Numbered from the stretch's first letter, positions 1 to 8,805 are shown. The stretch is 64,000 nt of DNA from [Clostridium] asparagiforme DSM 15981 (GCA_025149125.1 CP102272.1:6200001-6264000); one strand, 5' to 3'. The notes: a model not told the origin generated them from the sequence alone. Numbers and translations: made by a program.

Positions 1-299
1 AGCAGCACGCCGAATAAAATGTCGTAGGTGTAGATCATGCCGCTTCGCAGGTCGATGGTTTTATCGATGGACATGATGTAGATCAGACTGCCCGCCGACG
101 CCAGAATAAAGAATGCGTCCATAACCCGGCAGTACCACTTCCGGTCCTCCTGCGCCAGGTAGTCCAAAAAGAAGATGATCAGCACCAGGCCCAGATGGAT
201 CGCCTTCTGCCCGATCCCGGCCGCAGCCCCGAACATTGCCGTCCAGCAGTGGAAGATGCAGAACAGCACTGCCAGAGCGAACGATAGCCTTTTTAACAT
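1..299 (-). CDS. TRAP transporter fused permease (4TM/12TM), N-terminal part
   Basis: This is the first 99 codons of a membrane protein that runs off the left edge of the window. The ATG at 299 follows a strong AGGAGG site. The visible part has a hydrophobic helix at about residues 5-25, a second at 32-47 and further helices after residue 55. The pattern of an opening helix followed by QKAIHLGL resembles the start of fused small/large TRAP permeases, which import organic acids using a periplasmic-type binding protein and an ion gradient. The call rests on this N-terminus alone. No binding-protein gene lies on this side, so it would have to be beyond the edge. Confidence 0.6.
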   Translation of the reverse strand, partial: MLKRLSFALAVLFCIFHCWTAMFGAAAGIGQKAIHLGLVLIIFFLDYLAQEDRKWYCRVMDAFFILASAGSLIYIMSIDKTIDLRSGMIYTYDILFGVL

Positions 300-428
300 A
301 GATTTTCCTCCTTGTCTTGTATAGTAGTTATGCATCTTTTACTATCATTTTACTTTTTTTACCATATTGATTTGTCTTTATGATATTTTTTTATATATTT
401 TGCTTTTTTTATCGTCTAATTTGCTTGT

Positions 429-458
429 ATTATAGTTAATATGCCGTCTTTCGTCCAA
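429..458 (-). promoter_or_regulatory. Putative promoter of the TRAP permease gene
   Basis: On the minus strand a TTGGAC box (458-453) is followed 18 nt later by a perfect TATAAT (434-429). The start codon at 299 is about 120 nt downstream. The -35 box is imperfect, which would suit an activated promoter. Confidence 0.45.
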
Positions 459-546
459 TACCAAATTCACATTTTAACTATAGCATTGTACTATAGTATT
501 TTTCCCATCCACCCACCTCAGAGCCGGCAGGGCAACGGGCGGACAG

Positions 547-594
547 AAAAATCCCCGGCAGAGCTGCTTTTCGAACAGCTCCACCGGGGATTTT
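547..594 (-). terminator. Rho-independent terminator of the peptidase operon
   Basis: An outer stem AAAATCCCCGG/CCGGGGATTTT encloses an inner stem GAGCTG/CAGCTC. Read on the minus strand the stem is followed by a run of five T. It lies 60 nt past the stop of the M24 peptidase and closes the abgT-M20-M24 operon. Confidence 0.85.
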
Positions 595-652
595 CCCGTC
601 TTCCTGTGTTAATTTTATATCAATCTCTGTTAACCCGCCGGTCTCCAGGCTT

Positions 653-1729
653 TTAATCGATCACTTGCAGCTCCTTGGGATAGTGATTTAAAATTTTAAC
701 CCCGTCCTCCGTGACCATACACAAATCCTCGATGCGGACTCCCACGCGGCCCGCCAGATAGACGCCCGGTTCACAGGAGAACACATTTCCGGGCAAAACC
801 GGATCGGTGTTGGCTGTGTTGGCGTCTCCCGGCTCATGGACGTCGATGCCGATGGAGTGGCCCAGACGGTGGATAAAGTAAGGCCCGTATCCAGCCTCCT
901 CAATCAGGCCTCTGGCCGCCCGGTCGATGTCGCAGAAGCGCGCGCCCGGATGAATCGCCGCCTCCCCGGCCAGATTGGCCCGCAGAACGGTGTCGTACAC
1001 CTTCCTGGCCTCGTTGTCCGCATATTTGTAGAAAAAGGTTCTGGTCATATCCGCGCAGTAATAGTCCTTGCGGCAGCCCACGTCGAAGAGCACGCAGTCC
1101 CCTTCCTTAAGGACCGTGCCGTCCGGCTTGTGGTGCGGGTCCGCGGCATTTGCGCCGAAGGCGATATGGGGCTGGAAAGAGTTTCCGTCGGCCCCAAGGG
1201 ACTTGTAGATCAGCTCCACCTGCCTGGCCAGAGCCTCCTCCGTGACGCCCGCCTTCACCAGATTCTTAAACTGCTCCATGGCCCGGTCGTTGATCGCGGA
1301 AACCTCGATCATTTTTCGCTGCTCCTCCTCGTCCTTCTGACCGCGGACCTGGTTTACGCAGCCGGATCCATTGACGTAGGAACCGCCTGCGCCCAGCTCC
1401 TGGAGGGCCAGCAGGTGCTCCGCGGTCATTTTCCGGTCCACACCCAAAGCCCGTCTGGGGTCCGTACACTCAGCCATCATCCGGCAGATGTCGTCGGTGT
1501 CGGAAAACCAGCGCACCTCTACCCCCAGATCCTCCTTCATGGGGAACAGCCTGTTTACAAACAGCCGGTGGTTCCCCTCTTCGTTGATATAAAGCGCCAG
1601 CAGGCGGGAGCCGGGGGTGATCATCTTCCCCGTCAGATAGAATATGGAGCTGGGGTCCGTGAGAATCATCTGGCTCACGCCCTTTTCCTTAAGCTGCGCC
1701 AACACCCGGTCAACTCGTCTGTCATTCAT
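653..1729 (-). CDS. M24 family metallopeptidase (Xaa-Pro aminopeptidase/creatinase type)
   Basis: A 358-residue pita-bread metallopeptidase, predicted to be cytoplasmic. A creatinase-like N-terminal domain covers about residues 3-125 and the catalytic domain follows. All five metal ligands of the family are visible: D216 (FDVG), D227 (ADMTRTF), H291 (HSIGIDVHE), E320 (CEPGVY) and E334 (RIEDL). Such enzymes cleave the bond before proline or hydrolyse related amides. I start at the second ATG because GAGG lies 8 nt before it; an ATG two codons upstream (1735) is also open. It is the last gene of an operon with a dipeptidase and an AbgT carrier, so a role in using imported peptides or acyl-amino acids is likely. 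Confidence 0.87.
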   Translation of the reverse strand: MNDRRVDRVLAQLKEKGVSQMILTDPSSIFYLTGKMITPGSRLLALYINEEGNHRLFVNRLFPMKEDLGVEVRWFSDTDDICRMMAECTDPRRALGVDRKMTAEHLLALQELGAGGSYVNGSGCVNQVRGQKDEEEQRKMIEVSAINDRAMEQFKNLVKAGVTEEALARQVELIYKSLGADGNSFQPHIAFGANAADPHHKPDGTVLKEGDCVLFDVGCRKDYYCADMTRTFFYKYADNEARKVYDTVLRANLAGEAAIHPGARFCDIDRAARGLIEEAGYGPYFIHRLGHSIGIDVHEPGDANTANTDPVLPGNVFSCEPGVYLAGRVGVRIEDLCMVTEDGVKILNHYPKELQVID

Positions 1730-1749
1730 ACACATTTCCTCGCATTCAC

Positions 1750-3216
1750 TCAGGACAGCTCCACCTTCTGCCCTTCCGCCAGGGAAAGGATGAAGAGAGT
1801 CAGCTGCTGTTTATAAAGCTCCACGGGCACCGCCTCGTCGGCGGAATGGGAACCGCCGTGCCCTTCCGGGATAAGCCCCTCCGGGTACGCAGTCTCCGGT
1901 ACCAGCCGGAAGCCGTAGCCAAAAGCGTTCGGCAGCAGCCTGGCGTAGGTTCCCCCCGCCATGGTGAACGGCTTCTCGTCCCGTCCTAAAAATTCATTGT
2001 AGGTGTCCATCAGGCACCGGATCATGGGATGCTCCGCAGGGAAATACCCCGGCGCTTTGCCGGAATAGGAGGCCACCTCCATGTCAAGATCCGCCGCCGT
2101 GGCGCCGATCTTCTCAACCAGGCCGCTGTGCTCCTTCATGGTGATGGGATAGCGGATGTTGAAGGTCAGGCTGCAAATATGATCCCGCAGGGCCACCAGG
2201 GAAGCCACCGCCGTGAGCCTGCCGCTGATTTTGTCCTCTGCGGCGATCCCCAGACCATCCCCGTAGATTCCGGCGGAAAGGTCCGCGTAAGTCTCAAACA
2301 GCTTCAGGGTGGCTTTATCCAGGACGCCGCCCAGAAGGTCCCGCAGGGCCTTGCAGGACGGTTCTTTCCCGCTGACCGCGCAGAACAGCCGGTAGATGGC
2401 GTTCTCGCTGCCCTCGGCGTGGGCCGCGTGCTTGGACAGGCCTTTGGTTTCAATGGTCAGCTTACCGGCCTCCCAGGATATGGACAGCCAGTCCGGCAGT
2501 CCACCGGGAGCCTGTACCGGCCAGGCGGCCTTGACCACCATACGGGCGCGCCCCGCCACGGAATTCTCACTCTCGCCGCCCTGAATCTCTAAAATGTTCC
2601 CGGAAAGCGCGTTTTTGTTGGCTACGGTGATTCCCAGGATTCCCTTCTCGCCGTGGCAGACCGGATAGCGGCTGTCCAGAACGATGTTCATCTTCGGCAG
2701 CTCCACCTGATGGTCGGTGAGCCAGTGGATATCCGTCATCCCTTTCTCTTCCTCCAGACCGGCGTAGAAGCTGATTTTGTGCTTCAACTCCACCCCCAGC
2801 TCCTGAAGGCACCGGACTGCGTAGATGGCGGCCACCGCCGGCCCCTTGTTGTCCTTCACGCCGCGGCCGATCATGCAGCCGCCGTCCACCGTCAGGCCGT
2901 AGGGCTCGTATTTCCAGTCGTGTCCCGCCGGCACCACATCCAGATGGTTCCAAATGCCGATATCCGGACGGCCGCCCCCCTCCCCGGTGTCCACACGGAT
3001 CACCCGGTCGTCGTAGCTGGTGCAGCGGTAGCCGTGCTCTCCGGCGATTTTGCAGTATTCCTCCATCACGTCCCGGCAGGCCTGCCCGTAGGGCGGGACA
3101 CTGCTGTCAAGCTCCGCCACGCTGCCGATGGAGACCAGCCGCCTGATGTCGGAAATGACCGACTCCTCGTGGGAATCGACCCATTCCCTGATCTTCTGAC
3201 ATAAATCGTTATCCAT
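1750..3216 (-). CDS. M20 family metallodipeptidase (Sapep/PepV-like)
   Basis: A 488-residue di-metal peptidase of the M20 family, with the length expected of the Sapep/PepV group. Metal ligands read H91 and D93 (NHLDVVPAG), D122 (RGVKDNKGP) and the catalytic pair E155/E156 (GLEEEKG); further ligands fall in the C-terminal part (GGTYARLLP and GHGGSHSADE). The family removes N-terminal residues from dipeptides or hydrolyses N-acyl amino acids in the cytoplasm. The ATG has an AGGAGG site directly upstream. It sits between the AbgT transporter and the M24 peptidase, all on the same strand, which supports a peptide or aminoacyl-conjugate uptake and hydrolysis operon. Confidence 0.88.
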   Translation of the reverse strand: MDNDLCQKIREWVDSHEESVISDIRRLVSIGSVAELDSSVPPYGQACRDVMEEYCKIAGEHGYRCTSYDDRVIRVDTGEGGGRPDIGIWNHLDVVPAGHDWKYEPYGLTVDGGCMIGRGVKDNKGPAVAAIYAVRCLQELGVELKHKISFYAGLEEEKGMTDIHWLTDHQVELPKMNIVLDSRYPVCHGEKGILGITVANKNALSGNILEIQGGESENSVAGRARMVVKAAWPVQAPGGLPDWLSISWEAGKLTIETKGLSKHAAHAEGSENAIYRLFCAVSGKEPSCKALRDLLGGVLDKATLKLFETYADLSAGIYGDGLGIAAEDKISGRLTAVASLVALRDHICSLTFNIRYPITMKEHSGLVEKIGATAADLDMEVASYSGKAPGYFPAEHPMIRCLMDTYNEFLGRDEKPFTMAGGTYARLLPNAFGYGFRLVPETAYPEGLIPEGHGGSHSADEAVPVELYKQQLTLFILSLAEGQKVELS

Positions 3217-3286
3217 ATAACCTCCTTGGTCTTTAACTGACGCAAGTACGCCCAGGGCGTACTTGCGGTATGTATCACATTTTAAA

Positions 3287-4849
3287 TTACATATAGATAT
3301 ACGCGCCGGGTCCTAACGGCAGCTTTAACAGCATCCAGATCACCAGCATAACGGACCAGGAAACCATAAACACCACGGTGTAGGGAAGCATACAGGAAAC
3401 CAGCGTTCCAAAGCCGCTGTCCTTGTCGTAGCGCTTCATCGCCTGCAGAATGATCGGCAGGGAGGAAAGCACGGGCGCGATGATATTGGTGCAGCTGTCG
3501 CCGATCCGGTATGCAACCTGGGTCAGCTCCGGGGAGATTCCCAACGTCATAAACATGGGCACAAACACGGGCGCGAAAATAGCGTATTTCGCGGAAGCCG
3601 AGGTCATGAACAGGTTCATAAACCCGGATACCAAAATAAATACAAGCATCAGCGGAATCGGGCCGATGTTCAGCTCCTGAAGAACGTTCGCCCCGTTGAT
3701 GGAGAGAATTCTTCCCAGGTTTGTGTAGTTAAAGTAATTGATAAACTGTGAAGCCGCAAACGCCACGCAGATAAACCCGGACAGGGTGCGCATGGAGTTG
3801 CTGAAGCCGTTGAACAGATCCCTGCTGTTCTTGAACTTGCCGGAAATTCTTCCGTAAACAAGGCCGGGAACAAAGAACAGGATGGTGAACAGCGGAACGA
3901 TGGCGTCCAGCAGAAGGGAGCCGTCGATCAGGCTGCCGGTCTCCGGGTTTCTCAGCCAGGAGTTCTGCGGAATACAGGAAACCGCGATGAAGAGAATGAT
4001 GCCCAGGAACACGAAGTTGGCGATTTTTAACGCTTTCTCGTCCTTGGCGCTCATCTCGGCGCTCTCCTCGATCAGCGTGCCGTCCCCGTTCTCCTTGTAC
4101 TCGCCCAGTCTGGGGATAATGATCTTCTCCGTCACAAAGGTTCCCATGATCACGATCAGGAAAACGGAAGTCGCCATGAAGAAGTAGTTACAGGAAGCCA
4201 CCACGTTGTAGTTGGGGTCCATAATTTTGGCGGCCATGTCGGAGAAACCGCTGAGTACGGCATCGCCGGAGCTGATCATCAGGTTGGCGGCAAAGCCTCC
4301 CGACACACCCGCGAATCCGGCCGCGATACCGGCCAGAGGATGCTTCTTACAAGCCTTGAAAATCATCGCCGCCAGGGGTACGAACAGAACGTAACCCGCG
4401 TTCTCGGCAAGATTGCTCATAGCTCCGATGAACACCACCATGGGCGTCACCAGCTTGTAGGGGGTAATCTGAACGGCCTTGCGGATCAGGCCGTTGAGCC
4501 AGCCGGAATACTCCGCGATACCGATACCAAACATAATGGTGAGCATCATTCCCAGCGACTTGTAACCCATGAAGTTGTTGATCACATTGCTGAGCATGTA
4601 CCGCAGGCCGCTGACGCTGAACAGGTTCACGATATTGATCGTGGTCTCCTCGATCTGCATCGATTTTGTGTTGTAAACCTCTCCCGTAGCGCTCCACCCC
4701 AGCGCGGTTCCGATCCCTGAGATCACGATGATGGCCGCGGCCAGAAAGATGAAAATCATCATTGGCGGCGGAAGCCGGTTGCCGACTACCTCGATTCCAT
4801 CCAGGCACCTGAGCACAAATGACTTCTTTTTTACCTTCGTCTTCTCCAT
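3287..4849 (-). CDS. AbgT family transporter
   Basis: A 520-residue polytopic membrane protein of the AbgT family, named after the E. coli p-aminobenzoyl-glutamate importer. Family features visible are an N-terminal cytoplasmic segment ending near residue 27, a first helix at about 28-50, the segment NLAENAGYVLFVPLAAMIF and the late segment SASAKYAIFAPVFVPM. It is the first gene of an operon with two peptidases, as in abg-type loci where a carrier for an aminoacyl conjugate is paired with M20 amidohydrolases. The real substrate could be a dipeptide or N-acyl amino acid. A consensus promoter lies about 130 nt upstream. Confidence 0.88.
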   Translation of the reverse strand: MEKTKVKKKSFVLRCLDGIEVVGNRLPPPMMIFIFLAAAIIVISGIGTALGWSATGEVYNTKSMQIEETTINIVNLFSVSGLRYMLSNVINNFMGYKSLGMMLTIMFGIGIAEYSGWLNGLIRKAVQITPYKLVTPMVVFIGAMSNLAENAGYVLFVPLAAMIFKACKKHPLAGIAAGFAGVSGGFAANLMISSGDAVLSGFSDMAAKIMDPNYNVVASCNYFFMATSVFLIVIMGTFVTEKIIIPRLGEYKENGDGTLIEESAEMSAKDEKALKIANFVFLGIILFIAVSCIPQNSWLRNPETGSLIDGSLLLDAIVPLFTILFFVPGLVYGRISGKFKNSRDLFNGFSNSMRTLSGFICVAFAASQFINYFNYTNLGRILSINGANVLQELNIGPIPLMLVFILVSGFMNLFMTSASAKYAIFAPVFVPMFMTLGISPELTQVAYRIGDSCTNIIAPVLSSLPIILQAMKRYDKDSGFGTLVSCMLPYTVVFMVSWSVMLVIWMLLKLPLGPGAYIYM

Positions 4850-4985
4850 ACATACCTCCTACTCGTTTTGTTTCCTCCCTCCAAATGGCAGGCGCGCGCA
4901 CATCTGCGACCGGAAAAAGGATAAAAATAAAATGCCAGTCCCCAAGGAACCCCTCATTCGTTTAGGGACTAAACATCTTAACTAA

Positions 4986-5014
4986 ATTTTAATGTTTGTA
5001 AAGAAAAATGTCAA
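4986..5014 (-). promoter_or_regulatory. Promoter of the abgT-peptidase operon
   Basis: On the minus strand a perfect TTGACA (5014-5009) is separated by 17 nt from TAAAAT (4991-4986). Transcription should start near 4979, giving a leader of about 130 nt before the abgT start codon. Confidence 0.8.
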
Positions 5015-5159
5015 GTATATTTTTACAAATTATGAATTTCATCTTTAAAATTTTTGTATAAATTATATAATTTTTGTTACATTCCCGCGATTTCGCACTG
5101 TGCCCGCTCTTTTTTCAAAAGAGCAGCCTAACCGGGGCGGGAGCATTTTCCCCGATATT

Positions 5160-5208
5160 AAAAATGCCGCCGGACCGCCGTTTTTTCCAACCGGCGATCC
5201 GACAGCAT
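5160..5208 (-). terminator. Rho-independent terminator after the mandelate-racemase family gene
   Basis: A long GC-rich stem (about 15 bp, several G-T pairs) with an A-rich loop is followed by TTTTT on the minus strand. It begins about 18 nt after the stop codon at 5226 and separates this operon from the abgT promoter. Confidence 0.85.
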
Positions 5209-5225
5209 ATTATTGTTTTATGGGT

Positions 5226-6410
5226 TTACTGATCCATTACCGCCCCGTCCGTCGTCAGGCGGGTCACGACTTTGCGTCTCTCAAAGGGGAACTTTTCCTC
5301 CACCCCTTCCACCAGCTCGATGCCGATTCCCGGCGCGTCGGGAACCACCAAAAATCCGTCCCTGCACTCCGGCATAACGTTCACGATATCCGAAGCGCGG
5401 AACGCGGACTTCCCGGTCCTTTCGAACACAAAGCGGGCGTGGGCCGCCGGGCCGTCCGGGTCCGGGTACTCCTGGATGGTGAAATTGGGGGTGGCCGCGT
5501 CAAACTGGATGCAGGCAGCCGTCGCAACCGGGCTTAAGGGGTTGTGGGGAATGATGCCGATCTGGTTCGCCTCGGCGATGGCCGCGATCTTTTTCGCCCC
5601 GGTAAAGCCGCCGCACACACAGATGCTGACCCGCAGATAGTCCAGGGCCTGGCGCTTCACCAGCATCTGGTACTCCTGGGGCGTGTGGATGCGCTCGCCG
5701 GTGGCCAGCGGGATGCGGATCTTCTGGGCCACCCAGGCCATGGAGTCGAAGTTATCCGGCAGAATCGGGTCCTCGTAGAACATGGGCAGCAGGGGCTCCA
5801 GCTGGGCCGCCAGGGCCACGGCCTCCGCCGGGTTTAACCGCCTGTGATTCTCGATGCACAGGTCCACGTTCAGGCCTACGGCCTCGCGGATTTTGCCGAT
5901 GCGCTCCACTCCGCTGCTGATCTTTCTGGCGTAGGTCTCAAAATACCGGGTATTTCTCGGCTCGTCCAGGAACGGGGACAGATGGCCGATGGCGGTGAAG
6001 CCCTTTTCCTTCTCCGCCAGGCAGCTCTCCATCAACTCCTCAAAGCTGCCGCCCGACACGTGGGAGTACACCCGCACCGTGTCCCGGCATTTGCCGCCCA
6101 GAAGCTGGTAGACCGGCACCCCGTAGAATTTGCCCGCAATGTCCCACAGCGCGATGTCGATGGCGCTCAGCGCCCCCATCACAGCGGCTCCCCGGAAATG
6201 GAAGCAGCGGTACATATACTGCCAGTGATGCTCGATGCGCAGCGGGTCCTGGCCGATCAGATACTCCCGGAAGGAATTGATCACCTCCGCTGAGGATTCC
6301 AGAAATCCCCAGTCCCCCGACTCTCCCAGACCGGTGATCCCCTCGTCCGTCATCACCTTGACGAACAGAAATTTGTTGACCGGCACAACCTTGACATCCG
6401 TTATCTTCAT
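5226..6410 (-). CDS. Enolase-superfamily dehydratase (mandelate racemase/galactonate dehydratase-like)
   Basis: A 394-residue member of the mandelate racemase/muconate lactonizing group. The N-terminal capping domain covers about 1-110 and the (beta/alpha) barrel follows. Mg ligands are suggested at VDLCIENH, FYEDP and ATGERI, and a catalytic His at IIPHNPLSP. The late pattern NFTIQEYPDPDG resembles sugar-acid dehydratases such as D-galactonate dehydratase. The family abstracts a proton next to a carboxylate, usually dehydrating a sugar acid. The exact substrate cannot be read. Its start overlaps the aminotransferase stop by 4 bp (ATGA), so the two are translationally coupled. Confidence 0.82.
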   Translation of the reverse strand: MKITDVKVVPVNKFLFVKVMTDEGITGLGESGDWGFLESSAEVINSFREYLIGQDPLRIEHHWQYMYRCFHFRGAAVMGALSAIDIALWDIAGKFYGVPVYQLLGGKCRDTVRVYSHVSGGSFEELMESCLAEKEKGFTAIGHLSPFLDEPRNTRYFETYARKISSGVERIGKIREAVGLNVDLCIENHRRLNPAEAVALAAQLEPLLPMFYEDPILPDNFDSMAWVAQKIRIPLATGERIHTPQEYQMLVKRQALDYLRVSICVCGGFTGAKKIAAIAEANQIGIIPHNPLSPVATAACIQFDAATPNFTIQEYPDPDGPAAHARFVFERTGKSAFRASDIVNVMPECRDGFLVVPDAPGIGIELVEGVEEKFPFERRKVVTRLTTDGAVMDQ

Positions 6411-7666
6411 TTTGTCTCCTCCTCCGATTTTTCAATGGCGCGCCTGATGATTTCCGGCGCTCTCAGGCATTTCTCCGTGGTCACGGCGCAGGGCGAAAAG
6501 CGCAGCCCCCGGGCCTGGGGTACCACGAACACGTTGTCCCCGCAGAGAATTTCCGCCGCTTTGGCCGGATTTTTGCAGGGGATTGCGATGAAATAGCCAT
6601 GCTTGTAGGGGCAGCATTTTAAGCCCACACGCTTTGCCTCCCCGTAGAAGGTCTCCCCCCTGCGGCTGATCAGATCCCGGAATTTCTCCCGCTCTGTATC
6701 CGCCTGGCGCTTCACCTCCGGGTTTAAATTGATGTCCACCAGAATCCGCTGGGCCATGCGCACCACGTTGGACCACACGGACCGGGAAGAGTAGGACATG
6801 GCGGCCTTGAAGCGCTCCGCCGCTTCCTTCGTCTCGCCCAGGCATACCAGAGCGCCGCAGCGCATGCCGCACATGGTGTAGCTCTTGGACATGCTGAACA
6901 CCACCAGGGTCATGGAGTTCTCCGGCATGTCGCGGATGCAGTCGAAAATCCTGCGTGTATTCTCAAAGGTATCGTCAAAGTCGATGTAGGACACGTCCAG
7001 GCAGAACGTGATCTTCTTGTCCGGATACAACGCGCCGAAGCGGCGGATCGCCTCCACCACCCGGTCCATCTCCTCAGGGGTCATGGAGTAGCCGGTGGGG
7101 TTGTTGGCCGGAGTGTTGAGCACCAGAAGCACCTGGTTCTGCCGCTCCAGAAGCCCGCCCAGGGCCTGCTCCATGGCCTCGCAGTTAAACCGGTCCTCCT
7201 CATCGAACATGGGGAAGGTCTCCAGCCTGCGGCCGTGCTCCTCGCAGATATTCCGGTAGGGCCCCCAGAACCAGTCCGTGGTCAGCATGGCGTCCCCATC
7301 TTCCAAAAAGTTCCAAACCGCATGGCGCAGCGCGCCGCAGCCCCCGGGCGTGGGCGCGGATTCCACGAAAAACCGCTTGCTCACCTGCCCAAACAGGGAA
7401 ATCTGCACCGCCTCGTTGAATCCCGGTATCCCACCGATGGGCGCGTAGCTGCAAATCTCCTCCACGGGCATGGTGCGCATCATCCGCTCCACCGTGGGCA
7501 GCACCATCAGTTTCCCGTCCTCGTCCAGGCATTCCCCCAGGGTGGAATTGATCACCGCATCCCCGCCAAACTGAGCGATAGCCGCCTTGGCCTTCTGGCT
7601 GGCGGCAAAAATTTTGTCCGGGGCGTACTCCCTCTCGGCATGCCCCGCCAATGTCAGATACTTCAT
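6407..7666 (-). CDS. PLP-dependent aminotransferase (class I/II)
   Basis: A 419-residue fold-type I aminotransferase. The PLP-binding lysine is K261 in VFSMSKSYTMCG, with NNPTG near residue 189 and the PLP-ring aspartate in CLDVSYIDF near 224. GGCG near residue 109 fits the cofactor phosphate site. The family moves amino groups between amino acids and 2-oxo acids, and this one looks closest to aspartate/aromatic types. I start at the ATG at 7666 because AAAGGGAG precedes it; a start at 7699 is possible but has a weaker site. Pairing with a sugar-acid dehydratase suggests that the 2-oxo product of one may be handled by the other. Confidence 0.85.
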   Translation of the reverse strand: MKYLTLAGHAEREYAPDKIFAASQKAKAAIAQFGGDAVINSTLGECLDEDGKLMVLPTVERMMRTMPVEEICSYAPIGGIPGFNEAVQISLFGQVSKRFFVESAPTPGGCGALRHAVWNFLEDGDAMLTTDWFWGPYRNICEEHGRRLETFPMFDEEDRFNCEAMEQALGGLLERQNQVLLVLNTPANNPTGYSMTPEEMDRVVEAIRRFGALYPDKKITFCLDVSYIDFDDTFENTRRIFDCIRDMPENSMTLVVFSMSKSYTMCGMRCGALVCLGETKEAAERFKAAMSYSSRSVWSNVVRMAQRILVDINLNPEVKRQADTEREKFRDLISRRGETFYGEAKRVGLKCCPYKHGYFIAIPCKNPAKAAEILCGDNVFVVPQARGLRFSPCAVTTEKCLRAPEIIRRAIEKSEEETK

Positions 7667-7747
7667 TGTTTTGCTCCCTTTCTCCATCTCCCCATCCACG
7701 CTTTTTCGAGCATCGTCCGGATTTTTATAACAGTCTGTATGTTCTTA

Positions 7748-7776
7748 ATTATATATTCGCTGCAGCTTTCTGTAAA
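7748..7776 (-). promoter_or_regulatory. Promoter of the aminotransferase-dehydratase operon
   Basis: On the minus strand TTTACA (7776-7771), a 17-nt spacer and TATAAT (7753-7748) form a near-consensus promoter about 80 nt before the start codon at 7666. Confidence 0.75.
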
Positions 7777-7787
7777 ATATGGCTTTT

Positions 7788-7801
7788 CTATAGGCCGATA
7801 G
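7788..7801. promoter_or_regulatory. Putative LysR-type binding site
   Basis: The near-perfect inverted repeat CTAT-N6-ATAG lies about 12 bp upstream of the -35 box at 7776, centred near -53. That is a usual place for an activator site. The adjacent LysR gene (7831-8712) is the obvious candidate. This is inference from position and symmetry only. Confidence 0.45.
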
Positions 7802-7830
7802 TCTTTTTTTATACCTTGAGACCAGGCATC

Positions 7831-8712
7831 TCAGTTCGTCCCCGCAAATTCTTCTTCAATAAACGAGAGCATCTTCCTGCAATCACTGTACACAGGCCTG
7901 TCCCGGCGGGTGATGACTCCGATCTGCGCAGGCATGGGCGGATTCATGGGAATCGGCCGGATCAGCGGATCCGTCAGAACCGCCTCCTTCAGCAGAAACG
8001 CCCCGCAGCCCCCGTGAACCACCAGGTTCTTGACGGTATGAAGCTGCTCTGTGCGCAGCAGAATCTCCGGCGTCACGCCGCACTCTTTCATCTGGCGGTT
8101 GATCCGTTCATTTACATAAAACCCCTCCTTGAACGCCACAAGCGGCTGCCCGCACGCCTCCTCAAAAGTGATGGAATCCAGCCCCGACAGCGGATGCCCG
8201 ACCGCCACGCAGAAGCAAAATTCCGACTGGTACAACGGTGTCCACGATACATCCCACTGCCTGGATATATCCACGGATACGATGGCCATGTCCAGCTGGT
8301 CCTCCAACAGGGACCGCACAATATCCATCGCCCCGCTCTCCTGAATCTCTAATTTGATTTCCGGGTTCATTTTCCTGAATTTTCCAAATATCAGCGGCAA
8401 CAGGCAGGCTCCGATCTGCAGCGGAACCCCCAGCCGGATCAGATTTTTTGTGCCCACAAATCCCTTTAGGTCCCGGTCCAGCCGCTCCACATCCTTCAAA
8501 ATATCTGCGACCCGGTCCAGTACGAAATTCCCCTCCTCGGTCAGATAGAGCTTATTGTTCCTCCTGTAAAACAGGCTGACCCCCAGTTCCTTCTCCATCT
8601 CATGGATGGCCGCGGTGACGCTGGGCTGGGAAACGTGAAGTTCCTTCGCCGCCCGCGTAATTGTGCCGAGGCGGCAGACCTGCGCGAAATATTCCATCTG
8701 ATTGATCTTCAC
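7831..8712 (-). CDS. LysR family transcriptional regulator
   Basis: A 293-residue LysR-type regulator. The N-terminal winged helix-turn-helix is at about residues 1-60 (AAKELHVSQPSVTAAIHEMEKEL), followed by a linker helix and a two-lobed effector domain. I start at the GTG at 8712 because AGGAGG lies 8 nt upstream; a GTG two codons earlier (8718) is also in frame. It lies upstream of the aminotransferase-dehydratase operon on the same strand, with an inverted repeat and promoter in the gap, so it probably controls that operon. The tct genes immediately upstream are a less likely target. Confidence 0.87.
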   Translation of the reverse strand: MKINQMEYFAQVCRLGTITRAAKELHVSQPSVTAAIHEMEKELGVSLFYRRNNKLYLTEEGNFVLDRVADILKDVERLDRDLKGFVGTKNLIRLGVPLQIGACLLPLIFGKFRKMNPEIKLEIQESGAMDIVRSLLEDQLDMAIVSVDISRQWDVSWTPLYQSEFCFCVAVGHPLSGLDSITFEEACGQPLVAFKEGFYVNERINRQMKECGVTPEILLRTEQLHTVKNLVVHGGCGAFLLKEAVLTDPLIRPIPMNPPMPAQIGVITRRDRPVYSDCRKMLSFIEEEFAGTN

Positions 8713-8751
8713 ACACACCCCTCCTCCCGAAACAGTTCATCAGATCCAATC

Positions 8752-8793
8752 AAAAAGGGAAAGCCCCCACCCAAACGATGGAAACTCTCCCCA
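8752..8793 (-). terminator. Putative terminator of the malY-tctCBA operon
   Basis: On the minus strand GGGAGAG pairs with CTTTCCC (one G-T pair) around a loop of about 25 nt, and TTTTT follows. It lies just past the tctA stop at 8806. The loop is long, so confidence is moderate. Confidence 0.5.
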
Positions 8794-8805
8794 TAACATT
8801 TAAAA

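Larger units (their letters stand above)
300..652. other. AT-rich intergenic region
   Basis: The stretch holds the promoter and about 120 nt of leader of the leftward TRAP gene (300-458) and the terminator of the M24 peptidase operon (547-594). Copies of an ACTATA-type motif recur at about 430 and 480-500 and may be binding sites for an unknown regulator. I see no convincing gene here; a 71-codon ORF on the plus strand has no ribosome-binding site and covers the terminator hairpin. Confidence 0.6.
4850..5225. other. Intergenic region: abgT leader, promoter and mandelate-racemase operon terminator
   Basis: The part at 4850-4979 is the untranslated leader of abgT, with a stem-loop (AGTCCC/GGGACT, about 4938-4971) followed by a T-rich stretch on the minus strand. 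A consensus promoter is at 4986-5014. The part at 5030-5095 is very AT-rich. A perfect hairpin GCTCTTTT/AAAAGAGC sits at 5106-5124, and a terminator is at 5160-5208. I see no gene. Confidence 0.6.

Noticed and set aside
836..1816. 326-codon plus-strand ORF opposite the M24 peptidase gene
   Set aside because: It is a shadow in GC-rich DNA. The minus-strand frame has all five metal ligands, and the plus frame has no family pattern or ribosome-binding site.
4850..4979. T-box or other amino-acid riboswitch in the abgT leader
   Set aside because: The leader is too short and I see no T-box sequence or matching terminator/antiterminator pair.
5106..5124. Perfect hairpin GCTCTTTT/AAAAGAGC as a terminator
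   Set aside because: No T-run follows on either strand and the real terminator of the upstream operon is at 5160-5208. It lies about 100 bp upstream of the abgT promoter.
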